Source: Auriscalpium vulgare (lineage: Eukaryota > Basidiomycota > Agaricomycetes > Russulales > Auriscalpiaceae). Taken from it: a stretch of DNA of 64,000 nt. The notes beneath the pieces are model-generated. The model made no database searches. It had not been told where the DNA came from and was given only the letters and a program-made list of their open reading frames with translations. Both the position numbers and the translations under genes were made by a program. The stretch spans positions 372,001 to 436,000 of the forward strand of contig JAHBBC010000024.1 of the NCBI GenBank assembly GCA_019915015.1, given 5' to 3'. Shown piece by piece: positions 1 through 10,065 of this stretch; within the stretch, counting starts at the first letter, position 1; each line of letters starts with the position of its first letter.

Positions 1-324
1 CCCAGCACGTACTATTTGCAGTTCGTCAGCCGCGGCCTTCGTGGAGTCAGCGTTCAGATGGTGGAAAATTCGAGGCTAGAGGCGGTGATGGCAGCGGTTG
101 GTAACTCAGTACGAAGTCGTGAGGTCTACTTTCTGATCTGCCCAAGTCTCTGAGGACAGGCTATCTACTTGTATGTGCACAATATGCGGACAGCTTCGAG
201 AGATCGCTCTCTGTGCGTTCGTGCTTTGTACTACATACCCCTTCGCGATCGGTCAACCAACCAACAATGTAGATTAATTTACACGCTGGAGATGTGGATA
301 TGCGTATATGTCGATGCTGCCTGA
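1..324. other. Intergenic, left edge of window
   Basis: No convincing coding frame, RNA gene or repeat is visible here. It lies downstream of the minus-strand uniporter gene and may hold its 3' UTR and part of a neighbour outside the window. Confidence 0.5.
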
Positions 325-1611
325 TCACCTAATGTCCTTCGAGGGCATCATGTCCGGCTCTTCGATCCCACTCTCCTCGTCCTCCTTCTCCCGCTCTTCC
401 CTCTCCCGCTCCCGCTCCTCCCGCTCCTCGGCGTCCGCACCACTCTGTCCGCGCTTCCAGTCCTGGTCATAATCCCGCGCAATCTGGCCGATCTCGCGGC
501 GCAGCGCGCGCGCCTCGGCGTGCAGGTCGTGCCAGCGGTCGATGTCGAGCCCGCGCGCCTTGTACAGCGCCCGGCGGCGCGTGGAGATGGAACGGTCTAG
601 CACGGACGAGTACGACACCTCGCGGCCCTGGTAGAGGAACCAGAGGTAGCCGCAGATGACGGTGGAGAGGCCCGAGAGGTATGTGATGGGCTCCATGACG
701 TCCCTGCGCAGTGCGTCGGTCAGCGAACGTGAGGAAGGGTCGGCGGGGCGCGGGCGTACCATCCGTAGTCCCAGAACGTGAGCCGCGCGACGGCGCCCCA
801 GTACAAGACCAGCACGCCGAACCCGCTCACCGCGACGCGCCGCGCGCCGCGCCGCGCCTCGTGGTCGCACTCGCGCTTGAGGCCCTCCATGTCCCCCTGC
901 TGGCGCATCACGACGTCGAGCCTTCTCCGCAAAAATCGCGTGCGGTCGGCGAACGTCGGCACCTCGACGGTGAGAACCGTCTCTGGCTTGGCACCGCTCT
1001 CCTTGGGCGTGATGTGGATGGTGAACTCGGTCGCGCGCGCGACGTCGCGCACAAAGTCCCCGACGTCCGTCGAGCCGGACCACTGCACGCGGCGGCCGCT
1101 CGGCGCGGCGCTGCGGAACGCGATGGAGGGGTCCGCGGCGGGCGCGAAGGAAGAGGCGATGAGGCGCGAGACGTGTGTGAGTGGCTGCGAGGGATGCAGG
1201 AGAAAGACGGTCGGCGGGGGCGCTTTGACGGACTCGCCCGTTGTGCGCGCATCAGTGTCGCCGAGCGGCAGAATGAGCTTGAAGAGGTGCGACGATGTCG
1301 GGGACAGCTTGCCTGGAAGATTCAGCGCGCTTCACCATGTCGAACGAAGAGGACATACCTTTGCCCTCGGTGATGCTGTCGAAGTCCTCCGCGGAGCCTT
1401 CCAGCCCTGAAGGCGTGCTGCTTCCCTCCTCGTCCTTCCACTTTGTCGTGGCAGGCGAGTCTGCGAGAAAGCGCGCGTGGGATACATTCAGGTTCTCGGC
1501 TTCGGATGAGGCGCTGTAGGGTCTGAAGAACCCGCGAAACGCGAGGCGCCGTTCGTGGCTGGCGCTGATGCTCCAGGCGGCGGTGTTACAGCGGGTGAAA
1601 ATCCTGAGCAT
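325..1611 (-). CDS. Mitochondrial calcium uniporter family protein (MCU)
   Basis: Three exons, 1611-1359, 1312-760 and 703-325, join in frame to a 394-residue protein. Both introns have GT-AG ends; they are 46 and 56 nt long. The N-terminus (MLRIFTRCNTAAW...) is basic and hydroxylated, like a mitochondrial presequence. Residues 269-274 read WDVMEP, the selectivity-filter DIME signature of MCU. The second intron interrupts the tryptophan codon. The signature lies between two hydrophobic helices (around GFGVLVLYWGAV and ITYLSGLSTVICGYLW), and the C-terminus is a highly charged Arg/Glu coiled coil. The family forms the pore of the inner-membrane Ca2+ uniporter. In Dikarya the members belong to a divergent paralogue group whose Ca2+ transport is doubtful, so transport activity here is inferred only. 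The family call is firm. Confidence 0.9.
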
Positions 1612-2010
1612 CTCGCGGAGACGATGCGGTGATGAGGGAAAGTCGATGCAGAGGAGCGGTGGACGCTGCGTGCGGCGTGCATGGCGGCCACTGCAAGAGG
1701 AGAATAGCTACGTCATGGATATGTTGGCGACATACGGCCCGGCGCTTCCGGATGCGGGCGTCTGCCGACTCGGGGCCGACTGCCACTTTGGTACTCTACG
1801 GCGGGCCGAGGCACGAGGCCCGCCGTAGCGGGAGGTCTATGATTACGCGAGCGGCGGCGGGGTTCATCGCCGCCACGCCTCACAGGTAGGCGCCCGTCCG
1901 CCCGCTCTCAACTGCCACCTGGCATCCATCCCTCAGCCCATCGCCTCGGTTTTTCGCACTTTCCTTTAGTTTTCCTTCGCGTATTCCCCTCGAAAACCAA
2001 TCCTTTTATT
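1612..2010. other. Spacer between MCU gene and retrotransposon
   Basis: This is the region upstream of the MCU start and also the probable left end of the retrotransposon. It contains a perfect 12-bp inverted repeat with a 9-nt loop (1796-1807 with 1817-1828; arm CTACGGCGGGCC). No coding sequence is evident. I could not place the exact element boundary or a target-site duplication. Confidence 0.4.
1796..1828. repeat. Perfect hairpin (12-bp arms) at probable left end of retrotransposon
   Basis: CTACGGCGGGCC at 1796-1807 is matched by its reverse complement at 1817-1828 across a 9-nt loop. It lies about 180 bp upstream of the Gag-like start. It could be part of the complex terminal sequence of a tyrosine-recombinase retroelement, or it could be unrelated. 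Confidence 0.5.
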
Positions 2011-3576
2011 ATGCCCCGCATTACCATCGACCCACATGCATTGACCGCTCCCGAGTTCACCGATAACGACATCCTGGACCTCTTCGACGACCCGCTCATT
2101 GACATACCAACTTCCCGCGCCCGCCTCATAGATTCATGGAGGAAGACCAATGACCGGCAAAAGGAAATCTGGGACGCTCAAGTTGCCGATGACGCCCGGA
2201 TAGAAGCGGAACACCTCGCTCAGGCACAGCAAGTCGCTGACGCAGCCAAACAAGCCGCAGAGCAGGCGGAGCGCGAGGCCGAGGCCAAGCGCCCGAAGGT
2301 GGGCGAGTACACCAAGGCACAATCCATTTTCAAGGCCGTCGCTGATGACCCTGCCCCATACGCTATGGAGCGCATGCGCAAATTTAAGCCGGTTCCGCTC
2401 GACTATTTCACCCCCAACGGTTGCAAAACCTTCGGGCCGCGCACAGAAGCCGAGAGCGATCCCCCCGACTTCACTATCCCCGGTTCCAATCTCACGTTCC
2501 AGACCTCGCATAAGGCGTCGCCGAATGCGCGCCGAGATCGCGATCTTAGTTGGATCGACTTCTCCGTAGCCGCCCCGCAATACATAGCCGTCATGGAACG
2601 GACGGGTTGGCCCGCCGGTCACGTCGCAGACATGCAAACATTCTTCTTCAACATCTTCTCACACTCCAGCCTTCGTACCGACCAGCTGTACGGCACGAAG
2701 ATCCTTCTTCGTTTCGAGGAAGAACAAAGATACCAGTGGATCAACTCACTTGGGAAGCCCTCGTCGTTCAACATCGGCATCTGGAACGAAGACGTCTTCC
2801 TTGAAGCCAGAAGAATCTACTACGAAGAATTTCAGGCCAAGGCACGCATCGAATCCGCGCAAGATCGGTTGCAGTGCGTCTTTCGTTTTCGTTTTCATTT
2901 CGTTGCGGCGCGCTAACTTCCCTTCGCCCTCAACTTTCCTTCCACGTCGTCCTCTTATCCACCTGCCCACGCCACTGCCACCCTTCCATGCCATCGCCAC
3001 TTACCGCGCCATCTCCAAATTCCACATGCCACTCGCGACACATGCGCTCCCCACGATAGACTGAAAGCTTCCCTCGAAGAATCCGAGGTGCTGCGCAAGT
3101 CGCTCGCCAACGCACTCAGCGCTGCCACTGCCCACATCACCGCGCGCGACACGATTAAGCGCGCTCCATCTCCGATCCACCAGGCATCCCCGCCGCCATC
3201 CCCGTCTAAAAAGCGAGCCCGTCAAGAAGGCGGAACCGGCGACGGAAGCGGGGACGCTTTCCCGAACAAGCGTTCGCGCTCGGGCGCCCCTCATTCTTCC
3301 TTTCCAGACAAGCGCACCGCATGCGCCTTGTGCCTCGGCCGCGACCAGCATGACGTCGGGCGCTGCAATCGCGCTCGACTGTGGGACGATTCCCGAGCCA
3401 CCCGCTGCACCCGCAACGCGCGCGATCGGCTCGCCGTGGGCGACACAGAAATCTGCCTCGCCTGGCAGCTCCCCAACGGCTGCCAGAGCACTAGTCATTT
3501 GGACCGGCACGCGTGCTCCGGTTGCGGGGACACCTCTCACGGAGCGAATAGATGCCCTCTCGCGCAGGAGGCGTAG
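2011..3576 (+). CDS. Gag-like ORF1 of YR retrotransposon
   Basis: The frame opens at ATG 2011 and runs as exon 2011-2873. A 186-nt intron-like segment (GTGCGT...ATAG, 2874-3059) then joins it to 3060-3576 in exact phase, giving about 459 residues. The N-terminal part has an Ala/Glu-rich coiled-coil stretch (around residues 65-95) and a conserved-looking central domain. The second part is basic and Ser/Pro-rich and ends in two Cys/His clusters: CALC-LGRDQHDVGRC, then one with CSGC-GDTSHGANRC. These resemble zinc knuckles that bind nucleic acid in Gag proteins. If the segment is not spliced, ORF1 ends at 2916 without the zinc clusters. The function is assigned by position and motif, not by close recognition. 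Confidence 0.7.
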
Positions 3577-5548
3577 CCCTCTCACCCCGTACCGGCCTGA
3601 CGCGTGGGAGCGCGCGTTCGAGGAGGCCGGTTTATCTTGGAAGTATCCGCGAATCGTCAACAGTCTGCGTTCAGGTTTTCGCATTTCGTTTCCCGTCATC
3701 CGCGCCACGCATGCACCTGTTAATAGCGCGTCCATCAGCGAGCACTTACCGCAGTTTGTAGATATCGTCGCTCACGAATTTTCCCGCGGCCGCTATCTTG
3801 GCCCTTTCTCACAAACAGAGCTCGAAGCCCTTATTGGTCCATTCCAGACATCCCCTTTGTCACTCACGCCTAAGCCACACAAGCCAGCTTCCTTGCGCCT
3901 CATCCAAAATTTCTCTTTCCCCCGTTCCCCTTCCAGCACGCACCGTTCCATTAATTCGTACATAGATTCCAACGATTACCCGTGTTCCTGGAGCACTTTC
4001 TCCGCATTTTGCATCTTAATAGCATCGCTTCCCCCCGGTTCCAGAGCCGCCGTCCGAGACGTCCAGGAGGCCTACCGTTCCATTCCCCTCCACGAGTCCC
4101 AATGGGCAGCTGCAGTCGTCCGGGTGGCTAATTCCGGCGAACACCCATTTGCCGTCGACACCAGCACAGCTTTCGGCGGCGCCCCGAACGCCGGAGTGTA
4201 CGGCAATCTAGCCGACGGCGCGGTGGACATCATGCGCTGGCGGGGCATCGGCCCGATAGCAAAATGGGTCGATGACCACGTCTTCTTCCAGATTCTCCTA
4301 CGCCATTTAGATTCATACAACCGCATCCGAGCTGCTGCGCGAGCCAGAATCGTTGCGCGAGGCGGAGCGCATCAGTCAGGCGGCCGAATTTGGTACGGCG
4401 GCGACGCGCTGCCGGACGGCCGCACTGAGGAATTTGATGAGGACTGCCAATTCCCCATACGCAATCTTTCACCCTCCCGCATTGAAGCCGACAGCGACAT
4501 TGCATACTCCTGCTCCATGAGCGACATCGACAGCATTTCGGCCGAACTAGGCATTCCCTGGCAGGCAGAAAAAGACCTCCCGTTCGCCAGCAAATTCCCT
4601 TTCACAGGATTCCTATGGGACATAGAGGCGCGCACCGTCTCGCTCTTAGACAAGAAAAGAGACAAGTATATCATGGCCATCGACGCCTGGCTCGCGGCGG
4701 AGGTCCACTCCCTCCCAGAAGTCCAGAAGTTGTACGGTAAATTGTTCCACGCAACACACGTCATCACGTGCGGGCGTGCTTACCTCACCAGGCTCGAGGC
4801 CTTCATGTCCCTGTTCGACAAGCAGCCACATAAGCCACGTCACCCACCCCACGGCACCAACGACGACATTGTTTGGTGGCGACACAAGCTATCCTCGACC
4901 ACGCTCACGCGTCCCATCCCCGCCGTAACTCATATCCTGGATGTGCACGCCTTTTCGGACGCGAGCTCCGGCTTTGGAATCGGCATCTGGATCGACGGCC
5001 GATGGAGAGCGTGGCGCCTCCACCCCGACTGGGAGCGCGACGGGCGCGAAATCGGCTGGGCCGAAGCCGTCGGTTTTGAGCTCCTCGTGCTCACCGTTCT
5101 ACAGGAGCGTTCAGGGCGACCAACCCGCGACTTCCGCGTTTTCGGAGACAACAAAGGAGTGGTCGAGGGCTGGTGGAAAGGAAGGAGCAGAAGCCGGGCC
5201 ACCAACGACGTATTCAAGCGCATACACGCGACCCTGGAATCCGCAGGGTGCGCCGTCCATACAAGCTACGTCGCCAGCGCAAGCAACCCAGCCGACGGCC
5301 CGTCCAGAGGCGAATACCCCGGCCTTTCCTCCCTCCTCCGCCCCGTTCCTATCCCGGCATGCCTTAAACCCTTTCTTTTCGACTTCGACGCTCCCTTTCC
5401 CTTCGCCGAGTCCCCACGCCGCAAGCCTTCCACGAGCAAGCGAACTCAGCACGACGGTGCCGCAGCCCGCGCAGCATTCGAGCGGTCCCGCCGTTCAGAG
5501 GAGCTCCTCCTCGCACACCGTCGGCAACCTCACCTGGAACAAGCTTGA
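3350..5548 (+). CDS. Reverse transcriptase-RNase H of YR retrotransposon
   Basis: This open frame has its first ATG at 3350, inside the Gag-like frame; conserved sequence begins near 3560. The RT domain shows the fingers/palm segments around DVQEAYRSIPL and the catalytic box WVDDH, a variant of YVDD, near 4267-4281. A RNase H-like domain follows: FSDASSGFGIGIW supplies the first Asp, WAEAVGFELL the Glu, FGDNKGVVEGW an Asp, and SNPADGPSRG the final region typical of DIRS-type elements. It copies element RNA into DNA. Its start is unclear: it overlaps ORF1 in another frame and may use reinitiation or frameshifting. The 3' end overlaps the recombinase frame. Confidence 0.85.
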   Translation: MTSGAAIALDCGTIPEPPAAPATRAIGSPWATQKSASPGSSPTAARALVIWTGTRAPVAGTPLTERIDALSRRRRSPLTPYRPDAWERAFEEAGLSWKYPRIVNSLRSGFRISFPVIRATHAPVNSASISEHLPQFVDIVAHEFSRGRYLGPFSQTELEALIGPFQTSPLSLTPKPHKPASLRLIQNFSFPRSPSSTHRSINSYIDSNDYPCSWSTFSAFCILIASLPPGSRAAVRDVQEAYRSIPLHESQWAAAVVRVANSGEHPFAVDTSTAFGGAPNAGVYGNLADGAVDIMRWRGIGPIAKWVDDHVFFQILLRHLDSYNRIRAAARARIVARGGAHQSGGRIWYGGDALPDGRTEEFDEDCQFPIRNLSPSRIEADSDIAYSCSMSDIDSISAELGIPWQAEKDLPFASKFPFTGFLWDIEARTVSLLDKKRDKYIMAIDAWLAAEVHSLPEVQKLYGKLFHATHVITCGRAYLTRLEAFMSLFDKQPHKPRHPPHGTNDDIVWWRHKLSSTTLTRPIPAVTHILDVHAFSDASSGFGIGIWIDGRWRAWRLHPDWERDGREIGWAEAVGFELLVLTVLQERSGRPTRDFRVFGDNKGVVEGWWKGRSRSRATNDVFKRIHATLESAGCAVHTSYVASASNPADGPSRGEYPGLSSLLRPVPIPACLKPFLFDFDAPFPFAESPRRKPSTSKRTQHDGAAARAAFERSRRSEELLLAHRRQPHLEQA

Positions 5549-6803
5549 CGCCGCCTTACCAGCCAGCACCCTGCGCCCGAACGCCGCTGCGCGTCCACGC
5601 CTGCGAATCGTGGCCAACGTACTGCGCCCCGAGTGCCTCGCCGTCGAGCGCCTTCGAGCCTGGCGCCCCGTCGGCTCCGCGCCCCCTGCCAACCCCACCC
5701 TTCCCCCCGAAAACCTGCAGCGGGTCACCGACGTGCTCGGTTTCGCGTGGCAGGAGAGCACCCTCCGCACGTATGGATCCGGCCTTCTCGTTTTCCACGT
5801 CGTTTGCGACCTCAAAGGAATTCCGGAGCACCGCCGCGCCCCCGCTTCTTCTGAGCTCGTTATTTTCTTTTTGGCAACGCTCGCCGGTTCATACGCCGAA
5901 TCGACACTCCATAACTACCTAGCCGGTTTGCACGCCTGGCACATCATACATCTCCTCCCATGGGAACTGCAGAACGTCACCGCCAGGAAAGTCCTCGCCG
6001 CAGCCCGGAACCTTGCACCGGCCGCCTCGCGCAAGCCGCCGCGCCCGCCGTACACCGTCGCGGTGCTCCGCGCCATCAAAGCGCAACTAGACCTCGCCAA
6101 CCCCCTTGACGCCGCCGTCTGGGCATGCATGACCAGCCTGCTATGGGGCGTCGCGCGAGTGGGAGAGCTCACGGTCCCTGCACTCGACGGTTTCCGCAAG
6201 GACGTGCACCCTTCGCCTGCCAACATCGTACACAAAATGGATCGCTCAGGTGACCCCATCACCGCGATTTTCATCCCACGCACGAAAACCAGCAAAGACG
6301 GCGAGGACATTTACTGGGCTCCGCACCCGGGCGATCCAACAGACCCCGCCGACGCGCTCTACAACCACATGCTCGTTAACGCGCCCCTCGACGACCAGCA
6401 CATTTTCTGTTACGCGCACCGCGGCAAAGCCAGGCCTCTCACGCGCACCAATTTCCTGACCAGGCTACGCACCGCCACAACGAATGCCGGCGAAAAGCAC
6501 CTCCAAGGTCATGGCTTCCGCATCGGCGGCACCCTGGAATACATGCTCCGCGGCGTCCCCCTCGATACGGTGCGCGCCATCGGGCGCTGGAAGAGCGATG
6601 CCTTTATGCTCTATTTGAGGCGGCACGCCGAGATCCTCGGGCCTTACATGCAAGACCACGCGGACATCCGCCAAGCCATGCTCCAATATGCCTTGCCGGA
6701 CCTTCCGTGCTCCGCCATTCCACATTGTGAGTCCTCCTCCTACCCATCGGGGGCCAGCCAGCGCAGTCGCGTCGTCCTACTCCTAGCAGTCGGGTATCGC
6801 TAA
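4941..6803 (+). CDS. Tyrosine recombinase of YR retrotransposon
   Basis: The frame is open from ATG 4941; conserved sequence starts around 5500, so the upstream 0.5 kb may only shadow the RNase H frame. The N-terminal SAM-like domain (around WQESTLRTYGSGLLVF) is followed by a catalytic domain. Its first Arg lies in WGVARVGELT, the H-x-x-R box in GHGFRIGGTLEYML, and the GRWKSDAFMLYLRR segment carries the nucleophile Tyr. It would integrate the circular cDNA through a 3'-phosphotyrosine intermediate, which explains the lack of a DDE integrase. A GTGAGT at 6727 and a CTCAG before 6821 could splice off the last residues. No ATG exists between 4941 and the core domain, so the mode of initiation is open. 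Confidence 0.85.
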   Translation: MCTPFRTRAPALESASGSTADGERGASTPTGSATGAKSAGPKPSVLSSSCSPFYRSVQGDQPATSAFSETTKEWSRAGGKEGAEAGPPTTYSSAYTRPWNPQGAPSIQATSPAQATQPTARPEANTPAFPPSSAPFLSRHALNPFFSTSTLPFPSPSPHAASLPRASELSTTVPQPAQHSSGPAVQRSSSSHTVGNLTWNKLDAALPASTLRPNAAARPRLRIVANVLRPECLAVERLRAWRPVGSAPPANPTLPPENLQRVTDVLGFAWQESTLRTYGSGLLVFHVVCDLKGIPEHRRAPASSELVIFFLATLAGSYAESTLHNYLAGLHAWHIIHLLPWELQNVTARKVLAAARNLAPAASRKPPRPPYTVAVLRAIKAQLDLANPLDAAVWACMTSLLWGVARVGELTVPALDGFRKDVHPSPANIVHKMDRSGDPITAIFIPRTKTSKDGEDIYWAPHPGDPTDPADALYNHMLVNAPLDDQHIFCYAHRGKARPLTRTNFLTRLRTATTNAGEKHLQGHGFRIGGTLEYMLRGVPLDTVRAIGRWKSDAFMLYLRRHAEILGPYMQDHADIRQAMLQYALPDLPCSAIPHCESSSYPSGASQRSRVVLLLAVGYR

Positions 6804-7510
6804 CCCGGCCCCCTCTCAGGATTTCCGATCGGTGTCGGAGGCCCCCAGAGGGCTTCGCCCGTCTCTCAAATACTGTTTTCCATCCACCCACGCGCATACA
6901 CTGTACATTCCCTTTCCCTTTCTTGATCCATTGAATACATCGTGCCTGTTTCCCACTCGTGTGATGATCCACCGCCACGCGGCGCAGCCGCGCCTCCTCC
7001 CGCTTAGCGAGTGCGTGCTCGTAGATGCTGCCACTGCATGTTCTCTGCATGTTCTCTTCATCTTTCATGCACCCCCTCCGGCTACAAAGCTTCCTTGCAA
7101 CGGTCCCCTGCAAAGTCCCCCTGTTACATAGCACCCACCGGTAATCGAGCGGCTTTCATTTTGTTCTGATAAAGCCGCCAGCCGTGGCGCGGATCGACTC
7201 GAGTGACCATGCCCCGCTGACTAGGATCTGTACTGCGCACGCCACACTCGGCGATAGCTGAGCAGTTGTTGGCTTACTCCCTAGTACCGCTGAGCAAGCT
7301 TGGAGCTCTAGCGGAAGCAGATGCTTACGCGCGGGGCCCGGCGGATGAGTCGATGATCGTCTCGTCTCAGACCGTCGACATCGCGAGGTGACCCATTCGT
7401 GTCCGCCGGGCCAACTTATATTCAGTCTCTTAAATACCCCTCGCCCATACAGATGTTGCTTCACCAACTTCGTCTCGCCGCCCAGCGCTCGCTGTCCCCG
7501 CCCGTCCCCT
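6804..7510. other. Retrotransposon 3' region and promoter region of MFS gene
   Basis: No gene is seen. The stretch after the recombinase is likely element 3' sequence; it includes a direct repeat of TGCATGTTCTC near 7036-7056. An 8-bp hairpin (GCGGCTTT at 7149-7156, AAAGCCGC at 7171-7178) could mark its end or act near transcription termination. The last 300 bp hold the promoter and 5' UTR of the first transporter gene; no clear TATA box was assigned. Confidence 0.35.
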
Positions 7511-9478
7511 ATGACCGGCATCTTCCACGACACCATCATCGCCTACGGGCTTCGGTTCGCCTTCGGTTCCAAGGCGTATCCGTATCCCGAGGAGAAGGAC
7601 CCGTCGCTTTGGCCGCAGATGTTGCATCGCGAGAAGGACCCGGAGGCGCGGCCCCAGGAGACGTTGCAGGCAGACACGAGGAACCCCGCGCGGTTCAGTA
7701 GCGACGACCAACGGCCGCCGTCGCGTCACTCGTCGCACACACGCGTTTCCGTCAACGACCGGAAGGCAGAGGCTACTGGCACCGGAGATGGGGAGAAGAC
7801 GAAAGACGGGGTCGCCGTCGATGTCGATCCAGAGAGAGCCGACAGCGACACGATTCTAGTAGATTGGTATGGGCCTGACGATCCGGAGGTATGTTTTCCC
7901 CTTGACATCTTTGGCAACTTCTGCTCACCTTGTTTATTTAAACAGAATCCACAAAATTGGACGTCGGGAAAGAAGCTTTGGGTTCTGTTCCTCACATGCC
8001 TATGGACGTTCACCATGTACATCGGCTCCTCGATATTCACTGCCGGCGTCGTCTCTGTCACCCAAGATTTCGGAGTCAGCCAAGTGGCTGCTACGCTTGG
8101 TCTCACCCTCTTCGTGCTCGGCTACGGCACAGGTACGCCTGTTCCCTATCGCACAACTCATTGTATGCTAAGACATCGTGTATCTGTAGGGCCTATGCTC
8201 CTTGCGCCCCTCAGCGAGATCCCGCAGTTTGGGCGCATGCCCATCTACATCATGAGCTGCGCGCTGTTCACCGTGCTGCAGGTGCCCACCGCGCTCGCGA
8301 CGAACTTCGGCATGCTGCTCGCGTTCCGCTTCATCACGGGGTTCGTCGGCTCGCCTATCCTGGCTACGGGCGGCGCGACCATCGCAGACATGTACGCTCC
8401 CAAGAAGCGCGCATATGGGATTGGTGTGTGGGGCCTCTTCGCGGTGCGTGAAATATTTTCGCGTCCACTCACAAATCGGCTGACATGTAGCAGGTTTCCG
8501 CCCCCGTCATGGGCCCGCTTGTCGGCGGCTTTGCCGTGCACGCGCACGGCTGGCGCTGGACAATTTGGGAGCTCCTCTGGCTCTCCGGCTTCACGCTCGT
8601 CGTGCTCGTGCTCTTCTACCCGGAGACCTCCTCTTCCAACATCCTCTACCGACGCGCGCGTCGCCTGCGCGCACGCACGCACAACCCCCTCGTCAAGGCG
8701 CAGTCCGAGATCGACGCCGCACACATGACCATCGGCGCCGTCGCGACGGTCGCCCTCGTGCGCCCATTTACGCTCAATTTCACCGAGCCGATCGTGCTGC
8801 TCATGAACCTGTACATCTCCCTCATCTACGCGCTGCTCTACTGCTGGTTCGAGTCGTTCCCGATCGTTTTCCAGGGCATATATGGATTCCGAGAGCAGCT
8901 CGTCGGGCTGTCGTTCCTCGGCATCCTCGTCGGGTGCATCCTCGTGATCCCGCCGTTCTTCGCGTATCTGTACTACTACCAGGAGCCGCGGTACAACGAG
9001 AATGGGGACATCCAGCCGGAGCTGCACATGCGCGCGACCATCGTGGGCGCGTTCTTCATCCCGATATGTCTGTTTTGGTTCGGCTGGAGTTCGCGGGAGA
9101 GTGTGCCGTGGATCGTGCCCGTCATCGGCTCGGCGCTGTTCCCCATCGGCGGCGTGCTGCTCTTCGTGCGTCACTCATGCATCTCCTTCCTTCTCATATA
9201 CTCATCATATGTGTCTGCAGAATTCGATCTTCAACTACCTGACCGACTCGTACCCGATGTACGCCGCGTCGGTGCTCGCGGGCAACGACCTCATGCGCTC
9301 GAGTTTCGGCGCGGGCTTCCCGCTATTCGCAGGCGCGATGTACAGGAACCTTGGCGTCGGATGGGCGAGCACGCTTCTCGGGCTGCTGTCGTGCCTTTTC
9401 ATCCCTATGCCGATCCTGCTGTACAAGTACGGGCGCCGCATTCGCCTGGCGAGCAAGCGCGCGAGGCATGATATCTGA
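7511..9478 (+). CDS. MFS multidrug transporter, DHA1 (FLR1/CAF5-like), copy 1
   Basis: Five exons (7511-7888, 7946-8132, 8190-8443, 8494-9165, 9221-9478) close exactly in phase to 582 residues. A hydrophilic N-terminal tail of about 125 residues precedes the NPQNW motif. About twelve transmembrane segments follow, as in 12-TM drug:H+ antiporters. The loop LSEIPQFGRMPIY matches the conserved MFS cytoplasmic loop, and PVMGPLVGGF matches antiporter motif C. Fungal relatives export drugs such as benomyl, caffeine or fluconazole across the plasma membrane; the substrate here is unknown. A second copy with the same intron positions lies at 14176-16031. The Harbinger transposon sits between the two. 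Confidence 0.92.
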
Positions 9479-9912
9479 TTTTTGGGGGGTGTATTGTGGT
9501 GGCATAATCTTTACAATCTATACCCTTCAGCGAGCAAAGAACGTTAGTACAGTAATCTTCAGTATTTGATAAACATCTATTGGACCCCGTCTACTAGATT
9601 ACCTTCATGAACCCTAATAGACGTGAACTATGTATCCGTGGGAAGAGTTGCAACCTCCCGCCTGCACGTCTTGGCATGCAGCTGCCTGCCTCATTCCCTC
9701 CCTAGCACCTGCGCAGGCGATGGGCGCGCTGCGGCGAAGGTGTCCCCATGGCGTCGATCTCACTGAGTTCGACCTTCTTTGTGACTGCTCCGTGCACTCA
9801 TCGTATGACGTGCCTGACCTTACACAGAAGACAAGTCGTTCATGACGTGAGTCTCTGGCTCATAGTTCTCATCGCATACGTATTACGAGTCCAGCAGCAC
9901 CCTGGTGACAAT

Positions 9913-9980
9913 AGGGGAGCTCAGAGTAGACCGTTTTCGTTTCCGTTTCGTTTTCAAACGCCTTTCGTTTTCGATTCGGC
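9913..9980 (+). repeat. Left terminal inverted repeat of Harbinger element (68 bp)
   Basis: It begins AGGGGAGCTCAGAGTAGACC and continues with a pyrimidine-rich array of GTTTC/GTTTTC units. It matches the reverse complement of 13232-13299 at every position and diverges immediately inside. Confidence 0.97.
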
Positions 9981-10065
9981 GCCCCGGCGTGATATTACAT
10001 AATGTCACTCAATCTACGCCGCTGCGCGACACCGCCGCCATTGCTTTCGAGCTCTTCCACCAGCC

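Larger units (their letters stand above)
2011..6803 (+). mobile_element. DIRS/Ngaro-like tyrosine-recombinase retrotransposon (coding extent)
   Basis: Three overlapping plus-strand frames make a complete YR-retrotransposon: a Gag-like protein with Cys/His clusters, a reverse transcriptase-RNase H, and a tyrosine recombinase. The order gag, RT-RH, YR and the absence of an aspartic protease and DDE integrase fit the DIRS order (DIRS or Ngaro). I see no methyltransferase domain, which leans toward Ngaro-like. The domain frames carry no stop codons or frameshifts, so the copy looks recent and possibly active. The terminal repeats (split direct or inverted) could not be resolved by eye. The true element probably starts between about 1780 and 2000 and ends between about 6850 and 7180. 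Confidence 0.85.

Noticed and set aside
711..1410. Long plus-strand open frames opposite the MCU gene
   Set aside because: They are antisense shadows of a GC-rich coding region; the minus-strand frame has the conserved WDVMEP signature and consistent splicing.
2880..2912. GTTTTCGTTTTC stretch in the retrotransposon intron resembling the Harbinger TIR
   Set aside because: Only the simple pyrimidine-rich unit is shared; the diagnostic AGGGGAGCTCAGAGTAGACC end is absent, so it is not a TIR remnant.
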